64,000 bases of DNA, from assembly GCF_000801105.2 (NCBI RefSeq), contig NC_079514.1:2294001-2358000 (forward strand). The letters are read 5' to 3'. Shown piece after piece: positions 25,101 to 36,950 of the stretch; the first letter of the stretch is position 1; each line of letters starts with the position of its first letter. The notes under the pieces are model-generated. The model was not told the origin of the DNA. It did not search any database and worked only from the letters and a program-made list of their open reading frames with translations. A program made the translations under genes and the position numbers. Origin of the DNA: Raphanus sativus (lineage: Eukaryota > Streptophyta > Magnoliopsida > Brassicales > Brassicaceae).

Positions 25101-25343
25101 ATCGTTTTGGGAGTCAACAATGGTGGTTACAAGCCTTGTCCGGGTTTGTGGATGGGACGAGTAGAAATCAGAAAGAGACATGTTGATACAGAACAAGGTC
25201 CTGTTGGAATATGTCGTTCCTACATCGTCCACGATTCCCACTTTAACCTCTGTTGGTGTATTCTGTCCCTCTCCGACTTGCATCAATAAGAGGATGTGAA
25301 GGAAGAGTAGGTTGAGAACGAGGTGGTCGTGTTCTCTCTTCAT
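22200..25343 (-). pseudogene. Glutamate receptor-like channel, GLR2 clade (GLR2.4-like), with an internal stop codon
   Basis: Plant GLRs are plasma-membrane, ligand-gated cation channels. Exons: 25079-25343, 23701-25013, 23162-23474, 22690-23096 and 22200-22613; reading through gives about 903 codons, the normal length. Visible parts: signal peptide (residues 1 to about 27), amino-terminal Venus-flytrap domain to about residue 400, ligand-binding halves, M1, pore segment (STVLWFSFSIMVFA), M3 with SYTASLASLLT, and M4 near the C-terminus. The only break found is TGA at 24064-24066 (codon 405), where GLR2 proteins have Gly in RTIG(F/Y)W. Everything after it stays in frame and conserved. The predicted product would be only the soluble N-terminal domain. 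It sits inside the REM cluster, as At4g31710 does. A sequencing error or young null allele remains possible. Confidence 0.85.
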
Positions 25344-25899
25344 AATTTTTAGTCAGAACTAGCAGAGAAAGAAATGAACTTGGTGGTCTATATGGTAATA
25401 TGCTCTTTTGTTGCAGATAGAGTTGGTTTGAGAATTCGGGGTGTGGAAAAAGTCATGACATGGTATATATTATATTGTTAAATGTATCAAACTCCAACAT
25501 GAGTTACCCTAATCAACGGGAACTTGTTTACTTAATATTCTTATTTAGTAAACGATTAATGGTCAACTGTTGTTAAGGAAGAGACTTCGTTCTATGCAAT
25601 ATACATATTTAAACAATAAGCAACAAGTTGACTCTCACTTAATCACAGTTTACTCTTTTTCGCACATTCTCTGTCGGGAGAATCCAAGAGAAGAAACAAG
25701 AAGTCTTGCTTCATTTATCACATGCATAACTCACATGAATGTCTTAGACAGCCTGGAGAACATATGTTTTTGGCATTTCTGGTATAGAAACGATGATGAG
25801 GATGGTTTCTCTCCAAACTAATGATATTTTAATTGTTGTTATATTTGCTTTTTTTTGCAAGCCTTTGTTTTTTTCTGGAGTTGTGACTTTGTTTTATTT
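25344..25899. other. GLR2 upstream region
   Basis: Presumed promoter of the GLR2 gene on the minus strand. No other gene or repeat is recognised. Confidence 0.45.
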
Positions 25900-25902
25900 C
25901 CC

Positions 25903-26075
25903 CCAAACCAACTCCAACATAAAAGGTTGGCCTATCTTCAAAACATCAATTAGCTTCACAAAAATCTTTCCATCCTTTTCCCAATCTTCTTTTTCCATAT
26001 TTTGATCAATCCTTCACCAGCGTCTATACCCGTTTCACGCCAGGATTATCCCATTTATACTAACCAGAGTTTGCA
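25903..26075 (-). pseudogene. REM/B3 exon relic, duplicate of the last B3 of REM-C
   Basis: The stretch reads almost like 26430-26590 of the neighbouring gene: both contain caactccaacataaaa, then cttcacaaaaatctttccat, then ccttttcccaatcytctttt and ttcaccagc. The relic has lost the start of the B3 exon and has small deletions (ACCCGTTTCACGCCA then GGATTATCCCATT, where the intact copy has a longer stretch). It is about 450 bp downstream of REM-C on the same strand, so it is the remains of a tandem REM copy. Confidence 0.75.
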
Positions 26076-26362
26076 ACTTACTGAGCCAAGCTTGCATGTT
26101 AAGGTTTTCATGTTTTATGGTGTGTTTTTTTTTTTTGGCAAACATGTTCAGTTGTTCTTAGGGTGTTTAATCAGCTGTGGTATTGATCTTACAGCAGTAC
26201 TACATGAAGAGGCTTAGAGGAGACTTCCACCTACAGTTATGTCATGACTGCAAAAACATCTTGAACGAGGAGAAACGCAACGAGATGAAGATGGGTTCAT
26301 ATCTAGTAGAAACTTTATAAGTTATAGCACAAACTAAAAAAAATTATAAATTACTCTGTTCT

Positions 26363-28099
26363 TCAGTTACAGAGTGTCTCAACCTTGACCTTTGAACAAA
26401 ACTTAAGAACAAGAACACTGTCCTCCCAAATCAACTCCAACATAAAACGCTCACCAATCTTCAATACGTCACTAGCTTCACAAAAATCTTTCCATCCTTT
26501 TCCCAATCCTCTTTTTCCATATTTTGATTCATCCTTCACCAGCTTTATTACCCGCTTCACCCCATGTTTATCCATCAGGATTATCTCATTCTTCTTGTTG
26601 ATACCGTTGATCTTCATGAATGTTGCTGGAAGAATCTGCACATGATTCAGAACCCAACCCAAAATGTAAAGAAAAAAACAAAACAGAGGAAAAAAACAGA
26701 GTAAGACTATAAACAAAGATCTTTGCTTAACGTACAAGTTTGGAGGTTCTGAAATTGTAACGTGTGGGATAGATTGTAACAAATCGGTTTTCCCGTGAAG
26801 ATGATGAAGCTACCCATGTAGGACGCCTTTTTGTCTTCTTATTCGCTCTCATGTATTTGCTCATTAGAGCATCTCCAATGTACACTTCTATTTTTTCCTC
26901 TAAAATAGAGAAACTCTATTATAGAGGTGGATTTGCTCCAATGTATGCCTCTATAATAGAGTTTTTCTATTTTAGAGGAAAATATAGAGGAATTCTACTT
27001 TTGCCTCTATATTTAGAGATTGAAATAGCATATCTCTATATTTTCCTCTATAAATAGAGGAACTCTATTATAGAGGCATACATTGGAGCAAATCATCCTC
27101 TATAATAGAGTTTCTCTATTTTAGAGGAAAATATAGAGATTAAAATAGAGGTGGGTTGGAGATGGTCTTAGTTCCGAACACTCTTCTTCAGGACATACAC
27201 ATATCATGGGAGAAGTTTTCCCATCTCCTACAAGATTAAACATCATTAGATCTCCTACTTTTAGTCTGTTATCACGGCAGAATCTTCTCCAGCCTCCTCT
27301 GATGTAATAACTTCCTCTTGATTCCCTAAACCCCAAATTTGCATTCCACGAGTTTCCCTCTTTGTTCACTACTATCATCTCGTGACATCTTTTGTTCAGA
27401 GCATTCGAACTCGTAGCTTCCATAGGAAGATCCTGCAAAAACCATAGTTATACATCATGAACATTATTTTACACGTGTGAAATTAGAATGAAGTAAGTAC
27501 TCACAAGTGTGTCCAACTTAAGATCTGAAGCAGCGACTTGTGCTACAAAACAGTAGTCAAATGAGAAAGTGGACTTTGGCTCTGTCTTTGGTAATAGATT
27601 CTTATTTGTTGTACAATGATTCTCATTGTCATCATCATTGTTGTCCTTCTCTTCCTTGATGAAGTGAGATTGTTCATACTCAATCTCACAACAGCTAGGA
27701 CCGAAAGGAGTGACGTTAAAGACCATGTCTCCTTCATGTTTGAAGATAATGATGTCTCCGATACGAAGATCATGTGCTGTGGCAAAGTCATTCCAGCCTC
27801 TTGTGAATCTCCGACCGTCTATTGTTACTTCCCAAGTTTTATCTGAAGCTTTTGATCTCAGTTTAGCTTTTTCTGCTCGTTTTTTGCTTCTATGTACTTT
27901 GAAAAGAAGGCAACCGGTATTGTCTGCAATAAAAAGAGACAAAAATCAAATTAAAAAAACAGAACCGAGTCTAAAAGAGAGACATAAACAGAGGAGAAAC
28001 AGAGAAAAAGAGAGAGCATACGAGGTGAGTGTTGAAACCGGGAAGAAGTGACTGGAAGAAATGTGGATTGGTCGGAGACTGAAGTGGTGGATTCGCCAT
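26363..28099 (-). pseudogene. REM-type B3-domain gene, broken by a frameshift and a MITE (REM-C)
   Basis: Opens with the classic REM start MANPPLQSPTNPHFFQSLLP (ATG at 28099). Three B3 units follow: TWEVTIDGRRFTRGW (exon ending about 27505), a second starting DLPMEATSSNALNKR (from 27432), and a third starting ILPATFMKINGIN and ending FCSKVKVETLCN (stop 26363). Two lesions are visible. First, in exon 2, the frame entering from the splice site (TIPVAFFSKYIEAKNEQ) hits TGA, and the conserved continuation KLRSKASDKTW lies in another frame: a 1-base change within about 27867-27875. Second, a 301-bp MITE splits the exon carrying the second B3. Gene position fits the At4g31610-31690 REM cluster. It is probably not a functional three-B3 protein; a later ATG might still give a short product. 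Confidence 0.85.
26867..27167. mobile_element. Tourist-like (PIF/Harbinger type) MITE inside a REM exon
   Basis: Flanked by the 3-bp duplication TTA (26864-26866 and 27168-27170). Inverted ends are GAGCATCTCCAATG and, reverse complemented, GACCATCTCCAACCC. The inside is built of repeated, mutually inverted units such as cctctattatagag and ctctattttagaggaaaata. A TTA/TAA target and short TIRs fit Tourist-like elements. There is no coding capacity of its own. Removing the element and one TTA makes the REM-C exon continuous and in frame. Confidence 0.9.
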
Positions 28100-30251
28100 T
28101 TTCAAATAGTTCATGAGTGAAAAAAAGAACTGAAAGGAAAGTTGTTTTTGTCCTCTTTATTAAAGAAAAATCATGTATTTGTTATCTTGGTTCAATGATG
28201 TGATGCTCTTTTAACTTTACAGAAAAAGGTAAATGTTTCAGACTTCTTTTGTCTTTAATCAGAGGAAGTCAAGCCAACATGCATGTATAGTAAAAAGCTG
28301 TAGAACTTTGTTGCTTTCTCTGTATCTTCTAGGTTAAGACCAAACACCACTTGATATCCTGTGGTATTGTGCTATTAGAAGAATCAAACTAATGTTTTGA
28401 GTTATGAGTTCTTTTGACCTACCAGTGCCCGCTTAATGAACTCAGACATCTTATTATCAGAGAGACATAAACAATAAAAGGATATACATGTAACTGATAA
28501 TAACTATGAAGAAAAAGTGAATTTTGTTTTAGCTGAAACACAAGATAAAATCAGGATCATCCTTACTAGGAAAAGGTTATCAAGACTTGCTGGTTTCTAT
28601 TCATCCCTTGTCGCAGGATCCATTCCGGTCAAAGGGCTATCAGCAAAATATGCTGGATGCTTCACGTTCACACTTTTTCTACACATACTCCGGACGCTTG
28701 TGGGTCAAAGCAACCACTAGAGACATGAACTTAGAGAAGAAAAAGCATTTACCTCAAAGCAAAGCTTTTGAGCGGTCTTCCATTGTCAAAATATTAAACG
28801 CTTATCCTGTTTCAAGAAAAACCAATATTCGTGTCATGATCCAAAAGATAAAAGACCATATCATTGCCGCACATTCCAGAAACGAAAGTGAGCTAGGAGG
28901 TTACCTTTTGCTATTTCTTGCTTATCTCTGTCTAGCCTTGCAGTGCCTGTTGGTTGCTTATCTTTGTCTAGCCTTGCAGTGCATGTTGGTTGCTTATTCT
29001 TGTATAGCCTTGCAGCCCTTGTTGGTTACTTTTCTTTCCCTGGAAACATCTGCAACAAATGGAAATGAACTCTGTAAGAGCAACATCATATTCATGCTTT
29101 GCCTTTCTCCAAACAGTTTTCCATGATTATTTCCCCAACAAACAGAGCATTAGAGCTAATGGGCCTCTTATAATAAAATTAGGCCCAATCAGTGTCTCCT
29201 TTGATGTTTGCATGAATATTCCCGAGAGGATATATGTAATATTGCTCAAAAAAAGGATACATGTAATACGAGTATATAACTATGTATCCATTTGTTTCTT
29301 TTTTATTTATTTACCCATCAAATTAATTTCCAAAAACCATATATAGAGAGAATATCCAAAAGAAATCGTCAATCAAGAAAAATCTGAGACTGTGACTTCT
29401 TTTCTTTTGGTTGGGAGACAGAGAATATGACAATGAAAGCACTCCCATCCCATCCACCATTTAGACCGAATACACGATCAACTACAATCCTACTAAAGCA
29501 CTTTTCTTGTCTCTTTTGTCAACCCATAAATGAAAATAGTTATATCTGCTTCAGAATACTTCATAACTTACAGAAAATTTGTTATGTTGTTTACTTATGA
29601 CAAAACCATATATTTATATGTTTATGTAGTTTGACAACGCTTCCAAAGTTCAAAGAGTCTGTTATACAGGATACTGCTATACGTAGTCAAGATGAAATTT
29701 GTACTTGTTTCCTTGAAATGAGAACAATGGTGGCTCGTGGTACAAAATAAATATATTATGTTGGAGTTTCAAATCTGAAAAGGATTGATTAAATAATAAT
29801 AAAAATAAAATCAGGGAGAGGCAAAACATGGTGGCCTATCAAATCTATTAATTCAGACGAGGCGAATGAGCACTGGAAACGAAGCAATGTTCTTATGATC
29901 CTAATCGAATATCCGATATCCACTATAGTGAACGTGATCGTCGTCGTGATAATCATTGTATTCCTCACGTTAGTTTTATCTTAACTAACAGTAACTATCC
30001 TTTAATATTATTAAAAGACCTAACAGACAAAAAAAGATTTGAATATAAAGCTAGGTACTTAAAATCTAAAATGGTAGAAGATGAATTTTGTACGTTTTTC
30101 TTGATTTTGTTTTTGCAGGTGACACAAACAAGAGACTTTAAAAAGTATTGAATCGGGCTAATTGTCCCATTTAATTCGTTTTTACAAGGCTAAATATTTC
30201 GCTAATTCCTGACAACTGGCCATGAAAAAGCAGTTTCAGAGTACCTAAATA
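28100..30251. other. Gene-free region with a 36-bp minisatellite
   Basis: Upstream of REM-C. An open plus-strand stretch (about 28,587-29,126) covers the minisatellite listed at 28918-29025, but it resembles no family I know. A short piece at 28,600-28,740 has coding-like composition (SKGYQQNMLDASRSHFFYTY) and may be an old transposon fragment. The rest is ordinary AT-rich DNA. Confidence 0.4.
28918..29025 (+). repeat. Minisatellite, 36-bp unit, three copies
   Basis: Three adjacent copies (28918-28953, 28954-28989, 28990-29025) of a unit beginning TTGCTTATCTTTGTCTAGCC, plus a decayed fourth start. Copies 1 and 2 differ at two positions. The unit length is a multiple of three, so it stays open in one frame, encoding a hydrophobic 12-residue repeat. 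That openness is probably a by-product of the repeat. Confidence 0.8.
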
Positions 30252-30480
30252 CTCCCTCCGTTTCATATTAAGTGTCGTTTTAGAGAATTTTTTTCTTTGC
30301 AAAATAAGTGTCGTTTTAGAGTTTCAATGCAAAATTTATTAACTTTATTCTTCATTTTATTTTTCTATTGGTTGAATTGTATCGGTAATGATGTTTTTAT
30401 ATTGAAAATATGCAAAATTAAATGCTTTCTTAATCCGTGTGCACAAATCTAAAACGACACTTATAATGAAACAGAGGGAG
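30252..30480. mobile_element. Stowaway-type MITE (Tc1/mariner), 229 bp
   Basis: Flanked by TA dinucleotides (30250-30251 and 30481-30482). The terminal inverted repeats are nearly perfect: CTCCCTCCGTTTCATATTAA on the left and CTCCCTCTGTTTCATTATAA on the right (reverse complement), continuing through AAGTGTCGTTTTAGA in both. This CTCCCTCCGTTTC terminus is a well-known plant MITE signature. Confidence 0.9.
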
Positions 30481-30482
30481 TA

Positions 30483-32268
30483 TAATTCACCCGTTTAGGA
30501 GCTTGCTTATTACATTTTGATTTGTCTTGCTTTGAATTTCCTAGCTATAAAACTAGTATCGTAAATTAATTTGCTTGCATGAAAAATATGATACGCTATT
30601 GTGTATATGTCGTATTGTAATTGAATTAAGTATGTGAAAGGGAAATTTAGAATTTGTAGGTTAGCAAGTTGTTCGCAGTCTAACTTGCTTGAAAGATTTA
30701 GATGGATTATCAATTTCAAACATTAGTTACTCTAGGATCAAATCAAGTACCTTTGTATAATACAGTAGTTAACTCAAAAGTCGTGGCTCATGTGTTGTTG
30801 TAGGGTTACTACTTTTTTTTGTTACTACTTTACAGTACTTCCTCTTTAATCCATCGTTATAAGAAAAAATGCATAGTACTTTAGAAAATTTGTAGTGCAT
30901 AGTTCCTTATCTAGAAGAAGAGAAGTTTGTACGTCACCAAACCCCACTAAAACTCAAGTTGGGAATATGTTCATCTGCTTATATTATTTAAATAATTATG
31001 TTTTCCCCTTGAGTTTAATACTATATCTTTCTCCCTAATCCTCAATTAACTAACTTAATATAAAGTTGGAATATTAACAGCAATGCTATAGTAATTGTAT
31101 AGTATTTCGTGGATGTAATCTGACAGGAGCCTTCTTTGGTGATTGGTCTCCTTTCGCCAACAATTTATACTAGTTGAAATATACTTAAATAATCGTTAAA
31201 AATGAATGAAAGTCACTAATAAGAAAGAAATGGCCGTTCAAGTACAAAAGTGGAATATGATTATCCATAGCAATTACAATTAAATATTCCAGATTTGTTT
31301 TAGGAAAAGGTTGGCATACTATATTTTATATAAATAAACGTTTGTGGAGTATTTCGAATCCAAGTGGCCTGCCTCATACGAAACTTTCCTTTTAGTAAAG
31401 CAAGAAAAACATACGAAGTGGATTTGGATATTGCTTAAATATTATCAGTTACAGGTTACACAATTATATGTCTTAGTTTGATGGTCCTGTTCTAGGAATC
31501 CTTTTAGCAATCATTGTAATTATTTTTAGTTAGTGAACTTGTATGCTCGTATATTAAAACTCACAACTTGTAATGGGATGCAAACCTAAATTACCACGAT
31601 CTGACATGTTCATCTTCGTCATTTTAACAGCTATTTGAATTTTGTTCATTTCATTTGGTTCGTTTAACGTTCATTTTATGCATGTACGAGGGTAATGAAG
31701 ATAAGTACTAAACGATGAGCGGTGATTGTCCGTGCAGAACAAAACGTACTACCCTCTACCGCTAAAAGGTGCAAGTGGAAGCTGACGAAATGTAGGGCAC
31801 AAAGAAGTAATAAAATATCATCTTCTCATGATATAATAATGAGTAATGGAATGCCAGTGAATTATATGGCCCTCTTATCCCTTGGTGCTTTTATTATTGA
31901 TTTTTTGGTAAAGTTCTTTTAAACTCGGTAAGAAATTTTGATCTTCGTTTGAATGGAAATGAGTAAATATTCAAAATCATTTTTGCCAAAAATATATATA
32001 TTTAAAATCATGGTCAAACTTTCAATCTGTTTCGTACATGCCATTTTAAAAATAAATTAAAATACACATATATGAATATATAAGAATATTTTAATATATT
32101 TTTCTTCTTTTTAAATTTGGAAGATGGTTAAAAACTTAAAAATCAAAAAATCACTGTGTCCTGATTAACTTCATTATAATATATCAGATATATTGAAATG
32201 TCAATGTTGAGCAGATATAGACTATAACTGTACGGAATATGTATAAATTAAATCACTGTGTATTTTAA
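30483..32268. other. Gene-free AT-rich region
   Basis: No gene, structural RNA or clear repeat is seen. Short open stretches (for example 31,722-31,922) lack protein-like composition. Confidence 0.5.
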
Positions 32269-32842
32269 TCTATCTTATTAAAACAGAAATATTATAACTT
32301 TTTCTAGGTGAATTTTTAAATTAGACCTACTATTAAATATGATATATTTTCTGATCTTATTAACTAACAATTAATGTTAGTAAATTATTTCCTTATTTTA
32401 TGCTAACTTAATACCTTATATACATTCATTTTATCAGTTGGCCCATTTCTTTTTATTCAAAAAAATATTTTCTTTCCCAATTGATTTCATAACCAACATG
32501 AAGTAATGTTAAATTTGAGATTTCATAATCACCATCCAATAAGTCCATGCGATGATCACCATGCAATACATTACTCCTTAACCAATTAATTTTATATAAT
32601 AGTCGCACTATATGATATATCCAAAATGGATTCAAATCAAACTTATTAATCCATTACCTTTTAACCAATTCAAACATAATTATATATCTGGCTCGGCGAT
32701 CTAAATTGGATTTAAAAATATTGATTCAAACGCAATTTTTTTAAATAGACAAAATTCTTATATATTAAATATTTGTAACATTGTTAATAAAATTTTGAAT
32801 CTTAAAATATTCCGCGCTTCGGAAGCGCGGGTCATGATCTAG
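32269..32842 (+). mobile_element. Short non-autonomous Helitron (574 bp)
   Basis: The 5' terminus TCTATCTTATTAAAACAGAA follows an A, which is a common Brassicaceae Helitron start. The 3' end has the hairpin CCGCGCTTC/GGAAGCGCGG (about 32812-32830), then GTCATGATCTAG, followed by T. No coding sequence is present. Confidence 0.85.
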
Positions 32843-33444
32843 TTTAATCTTAAAAGGAAAGTGGTTAAGTGTCCAGTTATGTTGATACATGAATTGGAAC
32901 CATGACTCATGGACTCATGGCACCGTCCCTTTTTTATGTCACTATTATATATATACTATTAATCAGCACCCCAATCAGAGGTTTAGAGTGGATATGGCTC
33001 AACACATGTCCCACGCATTGTGGTAATGCAAGGTTATTCATCATTTTAATTTATTATTTAAATATCTTGTTACTAATGAAAATCATACGTTTCTTTTTTT
33101 ATTATTATTGAAATATCTCAATTCTTACTTAATGAAAATCATATGCAACCCTTAACTTTTTTATTATTGAAATTGGGTTGTGGTATAATAGTAATAGCAA
33201 CGTAAACCATACCACACGGGTTAAAATATCGTGAATTTCTTGATTGTTTCCATCTTCGTAAAATTACCATGCAAGGTGAAAAAATTATGAAATATTGTTG
33301 GGGTGCTTTGTCGAATATTTTGGGGGTGTTATGAAATAATTTTAGCACTATGGCTAAAAGAAAAAAAAAAGAGAGGACTGAATCATTACATTTTTAGTAT
33401 TAATTAAATACAATCGCCATTTTCTTTGTCCCCAAGTTGCGTAT

Positions 33445-33581
33445 ACCTATAATATAAATACATCTCATTACCTTCCCCATTGTTTCATTCTCAGCTTTCC
33501 TAACACGTTAAGTGAGAAAGATAACACACACAAAAAAAAGAAGTTGAGAGAATAATCAAAAAGAAATTATCTAAAGAAAAA
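33445..33581 (+). promoter_or_regulatory. GDU1 core promoter and leader
   Basis: A TATA-like string (cctataatataaatacat, about 33447-33465) lies roughly 120 bp before the GDU1 ATG. An AC/AG-rich leader (acacacacaaaaaaaagaag) follows, as is usual for plant 5' UTRs. Confidence 0.55.
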
Positions 33582-34073
33582 ATGAGACTGTTGAGCGTTA
33601 GATCAAACTCGGAAGATGTGGCGATGCACGCGCACTCCACGTCAGTTTCCATGAATCATGGGACGGTACCGCAGTCGCCGTGGCACTCACCGGTTCCATA
33701 CCTCTTCGGCGGTTTAGCGGCGATGCTTGGACTCATAGCCTTCGCTCTTCTCATCCTCGCATGTTCTTACTGGCGCTTTTCCGGCGAAGAAGGTGGTCGG
33801 AACGGCGGAGAAGTGGACGAAGAGAAAGAGAGTCGGTCCGGGGACAAGGCGGCGAACGGAGCGTACGAGGAGAAGTTTCTGGTCATTATGGCCGGAGAAA
33901 ATTTGCCGAGGTATCTCGCGACGCCGACGGTGAAAAAGTGTACGTGCGGTGTTCAGGAGGGTAAAATGGTAATTTCTCAGGAGGATAATGTTGTCGTTGC
34001 TGAAGAGGAGAAGGAGATGGGAGAAGGTGAAGAGAAAGTGAAAGATACCGGAGAACCAACAACAAGTCACTAA
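33582..34073 (+). CDS. GDU1: Glutamine dumper protein, GDU1-like
   Basis: Intronless, 163 codons. Glutamine dumpers are small single-span plasma-membrane proteins that promote amino-acid export and act with the ubiquitin ligase LOG2. Visible parts: a short N-terminus (MRLLSVRSNSED), a segment HSPVPYLFGGLAAMLGLIAF continuing as one membrane span to about residue 62, then an acidic cytosolic tail with the VIMAG motif (LVIMAGENLPRYLATP, about residues 101-116), a Cys pair (KKCTCG), and a Glu-rich end. The VIMAG box is the hallmark of the family. Length and order fit GDU1 (At4g31730). GDU4 of the chromosome 2 block is the alternative, but the genes further right support the chromosome 4 region. 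Confidence 0.9.
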   Translation: MRLLSVRSNSEDVAMHAHSTSVSMNHGTVPQSPWHSPVPYLFGGLAAMLGLIAFALLILACSYWRFSGEEGGRNGGEVDEEKESRSGDKAANGAYEEKFLVIMAGENLPRYLATPTVKKCTCGVQEGKMVISQEDNVVVAEEEKEMGEGEEKVKDTGEPTTSH

Positions 34074-35196
34074 GCTTTGTTTTAATTAATGTCTTTTTCT
34101 GTTACTTCTTTTTGAGAGTTTTCTAGAGAATGTAAATTTAACTATATAGCAAGATTTTGGGGGTTTTTTACTTATTATGTAGTGTTTTATATCTGTTGCT
34201 ATACTAAATCCTTTATTTCGACTTTTGTAAATTTGAGGAAATATTTGATCATCACTTTACCTACATATAAGACTATAAATGCGGTTTCATACGTGTAAAT
34301 GCGTGTACATCCATGTATTTAGGATTCGACCGTTCAACCAATTCCCTATATTTGGAATTGGGTTGATATACTTCAAAAGATCGAAACAAGGTTTATATTT
34401 GTAAAGAATTCTATTAAAGTTCCAAAAAACGTTTGAAGAATGTATTAAGAGCGTAAGAAAAAACGCAAAACAAACACATTATCTAAACGTTAGAGTATCA
34501 TTATTGGTGGGCAAGTGAAAAGGCCCTAACTTTTTTTTTTTTTTTGGGTCATGAAAATATAAGGGCAACATAAGGACATCCCTTATATAGGGGCTTTTCC
34601 CTCTTTTTTCTTCTTGGTCCTTTCTCCTTTTTCCTTAAAAGCTGACTTAAGGGCAGACCAATAATGATGGTCTTAGAAGCTTTCAGAAAAAATTATATGG
34701 ATGAGGGGGTCCTTTGGACTCTTTTTTACTCCCTTTCTACTTTTTTGTATTGGCAAATGGTATTCTAGTAGGTTGACACATTTTAATTTCATCAAAACCA
34801 TTGTTTAAGTTATATATTTATTACAATTGAAAATACAATTAAGTGCAAATACTCTTTTACAAGCGTAAACTTTGTTCTCTATTTATTTTGAATAAAATGA
34901 TATCCTCTATTAATTTTCGAAAAGTAAGATGCGTTCATAGTGAGGAAAACTAGCTAACTAACAAAAATAATTAGCTAGCAAATCATTCTGTGTTCGTATC
35001 TGGTTTTAGCTATTCTGTGTGTCAAAGTGTTAGCAGATGTGTCAAGAGGTGTCACATTTTGTACTGGTGGGAGTTAATTATAGCAAAAAGAATAGATTCT
35101 GTTGTTGACATTTTGACACCGTTCATTCGATGCGTCGAGTAGCCGCGTCCGTCTACTAAAGAAAGTTCCAAACAGTTCTCTTTCCATTTAGACTTT
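34074..35196. other. Intergenic region GDU1 to MULE
   Basis: Contains the GDU1 3' UTR and one MITE (34493-34672). Apart from a stretch rich in AACTAGCTAACTA words (about 34,945-34,985), nothing is seen. Confidence 0.55.
34493..34672. mobile_element. Tourist-like MITE, 180 bp, TTA target duplication
   Basis: Flanked by TTA (34490-34492 and 34673-34675). The ends are inverted: GAGTATCATTATTGGTGGGC on the left and GACCATCATTATTGGTCTGC on the right (reverse complement). The core includes a T15 tract and no coding sequence. The 3-bp TTA duplication fits the PIF/Harbinger group. Confidence 0.85.
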
Positions 35197-36289
35197 GAAA
35201 TAATTACGCTCTAAGACAGTTTCGAGTTTTTAATAACAAAATAAGACACTTTCTTCTACCAAGGCAGTTTATCCTAACAGCTTCTTTTTGTCTAAACTAA
35301 CTAGTTATATTTTCTAACTACACGCTGACTAGCTACATGATTTAATCACAACTTTTCCTAACAAACAAAATAAAATGGGTCCCATATATTTTTTTTCTTC
35401 CTTTTTCTCTTCTTGAGTTCCTTCTTTTTTTGAAAAATAAATCGTGCTTTTCCAGAACTTGTTTTTAATAAAACATGTAGTTAATCAGTATCTTCATTAT
35501 TCAATCTATCTTTTGAGATATGTTAAGCTATATCTCAGATGGTGGTATAATCGTTTATGTTTTCTCACATCTTCATACTCTGTTCTTGCTTCAAAACCAC
35601 ATTCTCTTTGTATGTCTTTATTATCCCGAGTCAGACATCATTATTAAGAAGGTGGCACTCAGCCGTGACAATTTGGAACGAATTGTTCAACAAATCAGAA
35701 ACAAAAAAAAAATCACTTATGCTCGAACTTTTAAGATTAAAGCTGTGAGTTAGGAGAGATAGGTGAAGATTAGGATTTCTGGTCGACCATGGCTATGGGA
35801 AGATGATGTTATTTTCGTAATTTTGTAACATTAATGAAATATAAAATTTGTGTGTACATTACATTCAAACTGTACATGTGTACAGCTAATTTTGTATTAT
35901 ACATCGAAGTGATTGTGTACACATTTTTGATATTTTTGTAGGTTTTCTATCTAAATAACTAAGTCTCTACGATTTCATAAACTCACATAATGTTAACACA
36001 ATGTACATGTAAATTTATTTCCTTCTTCCCATGTACACGCATGGTCAGGGCATCCTTGAAATATGACTGAATCAAAATATATCATCCTTCACACCTTGTT
36101 TAAGAGCTTCTGATTAGTGTGTGTTTTCATGCTAGCTTCATGGAAGTTCTTAACTTAATTAATTTCTGGTTGTTTTACATATGTACACTATCATATTTAT
36201 CGTATATATGTATACCTCCATATTTACTGTACACATGTACACTATTATACTTTAATGTACACAACCACAGTGAAGATGACAATGATAAC

Positions 36290-36410
36290 ATATATGTATG
36301 CATGAGCAAGAATAACAAACTGCATGTGTGTACACTGCATGTATGAGCAAGAATAACAAACTATATGTGTGAGCAAAAATAACAAACTGCATGTGTGTAC
36401 AATGATATAA
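36290..36410 (+). repeat. Tandem repeat, GAGCAAGAATAACAAACT unit
   Basis: Three copies of a roughly 40-bp unit containing gagcaaraataacaaactg, separated by catgtgtgtacac-type spacers, lie side by side inside the MULE. A weaker fourth match occurs near 36,538 (gagtaagaatagcaaaatgc). Confidence 0.75.
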
Positions 36411-36950
36411 TATATGTACAACCATATGATGTCCATGTGTACACACAAATTTTACTATTATGAACAATTATTAACTTGTATAATATTGTCCACGTGTATA
36501 CCGATACATAGATATATGTAAAACCAATTTTTATTTTTGAGTAAGAATAGCAAAATGCATGTGTTTACACTTGTGGACAATATAATATATGTGTACATAT
36601 GACTTTTCAAATATTAATTTTCATGGGATATGCATACTGAACAAATAAATCCAATAGATGCATTCAAAAATGAACTAAACAAGTTACTCATGTACCAGTG
36701 TACATGTGATTTTTCATAAAACCTTGTACATATGATTTCTTGTAAAAACTTGTGCATGTGGACAGTAAAATATATGTGTACATTTGACAATATTTGACTT
36801 GGTTCTACATTCTTTACCCAAAACCTAAAAAGAGAAATATAGCATTTTTTAATTTTACCTACAAAACTTTTCACACACAAAACTGATTTTATGGTTAAGA
36901 TGCAAAATAAGATTTATGCTTCTCGCCAAAAATACAATATATGATTCTGC

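Noticed and set aside
28918..29025. Regular 36-bp repeat considered as a CRISPR array
   Set aside because: The copies are adjacent with no spacers, and the genome is a plant. It is a minisatellite.
28517..29126. Open plus-strand stretch as a membrane protein gene
   Set aside because: The hydrophobic part comes entirely from the minisatellite, and no family, start context or splice sites support it.
28100..33581. A TAF10 or RPS6 homologue expected from Arabidopsis gene order
   Set aside because: No stretch encodes the histone-fold or S6e sequence as I remember it; recorded as absent, pending a search.
33680..34070. Other-frame ORFs overlapping GDU1
   Set aside because: They lack any family pattern, while the main frame has the membrane span and VIMAG motif.
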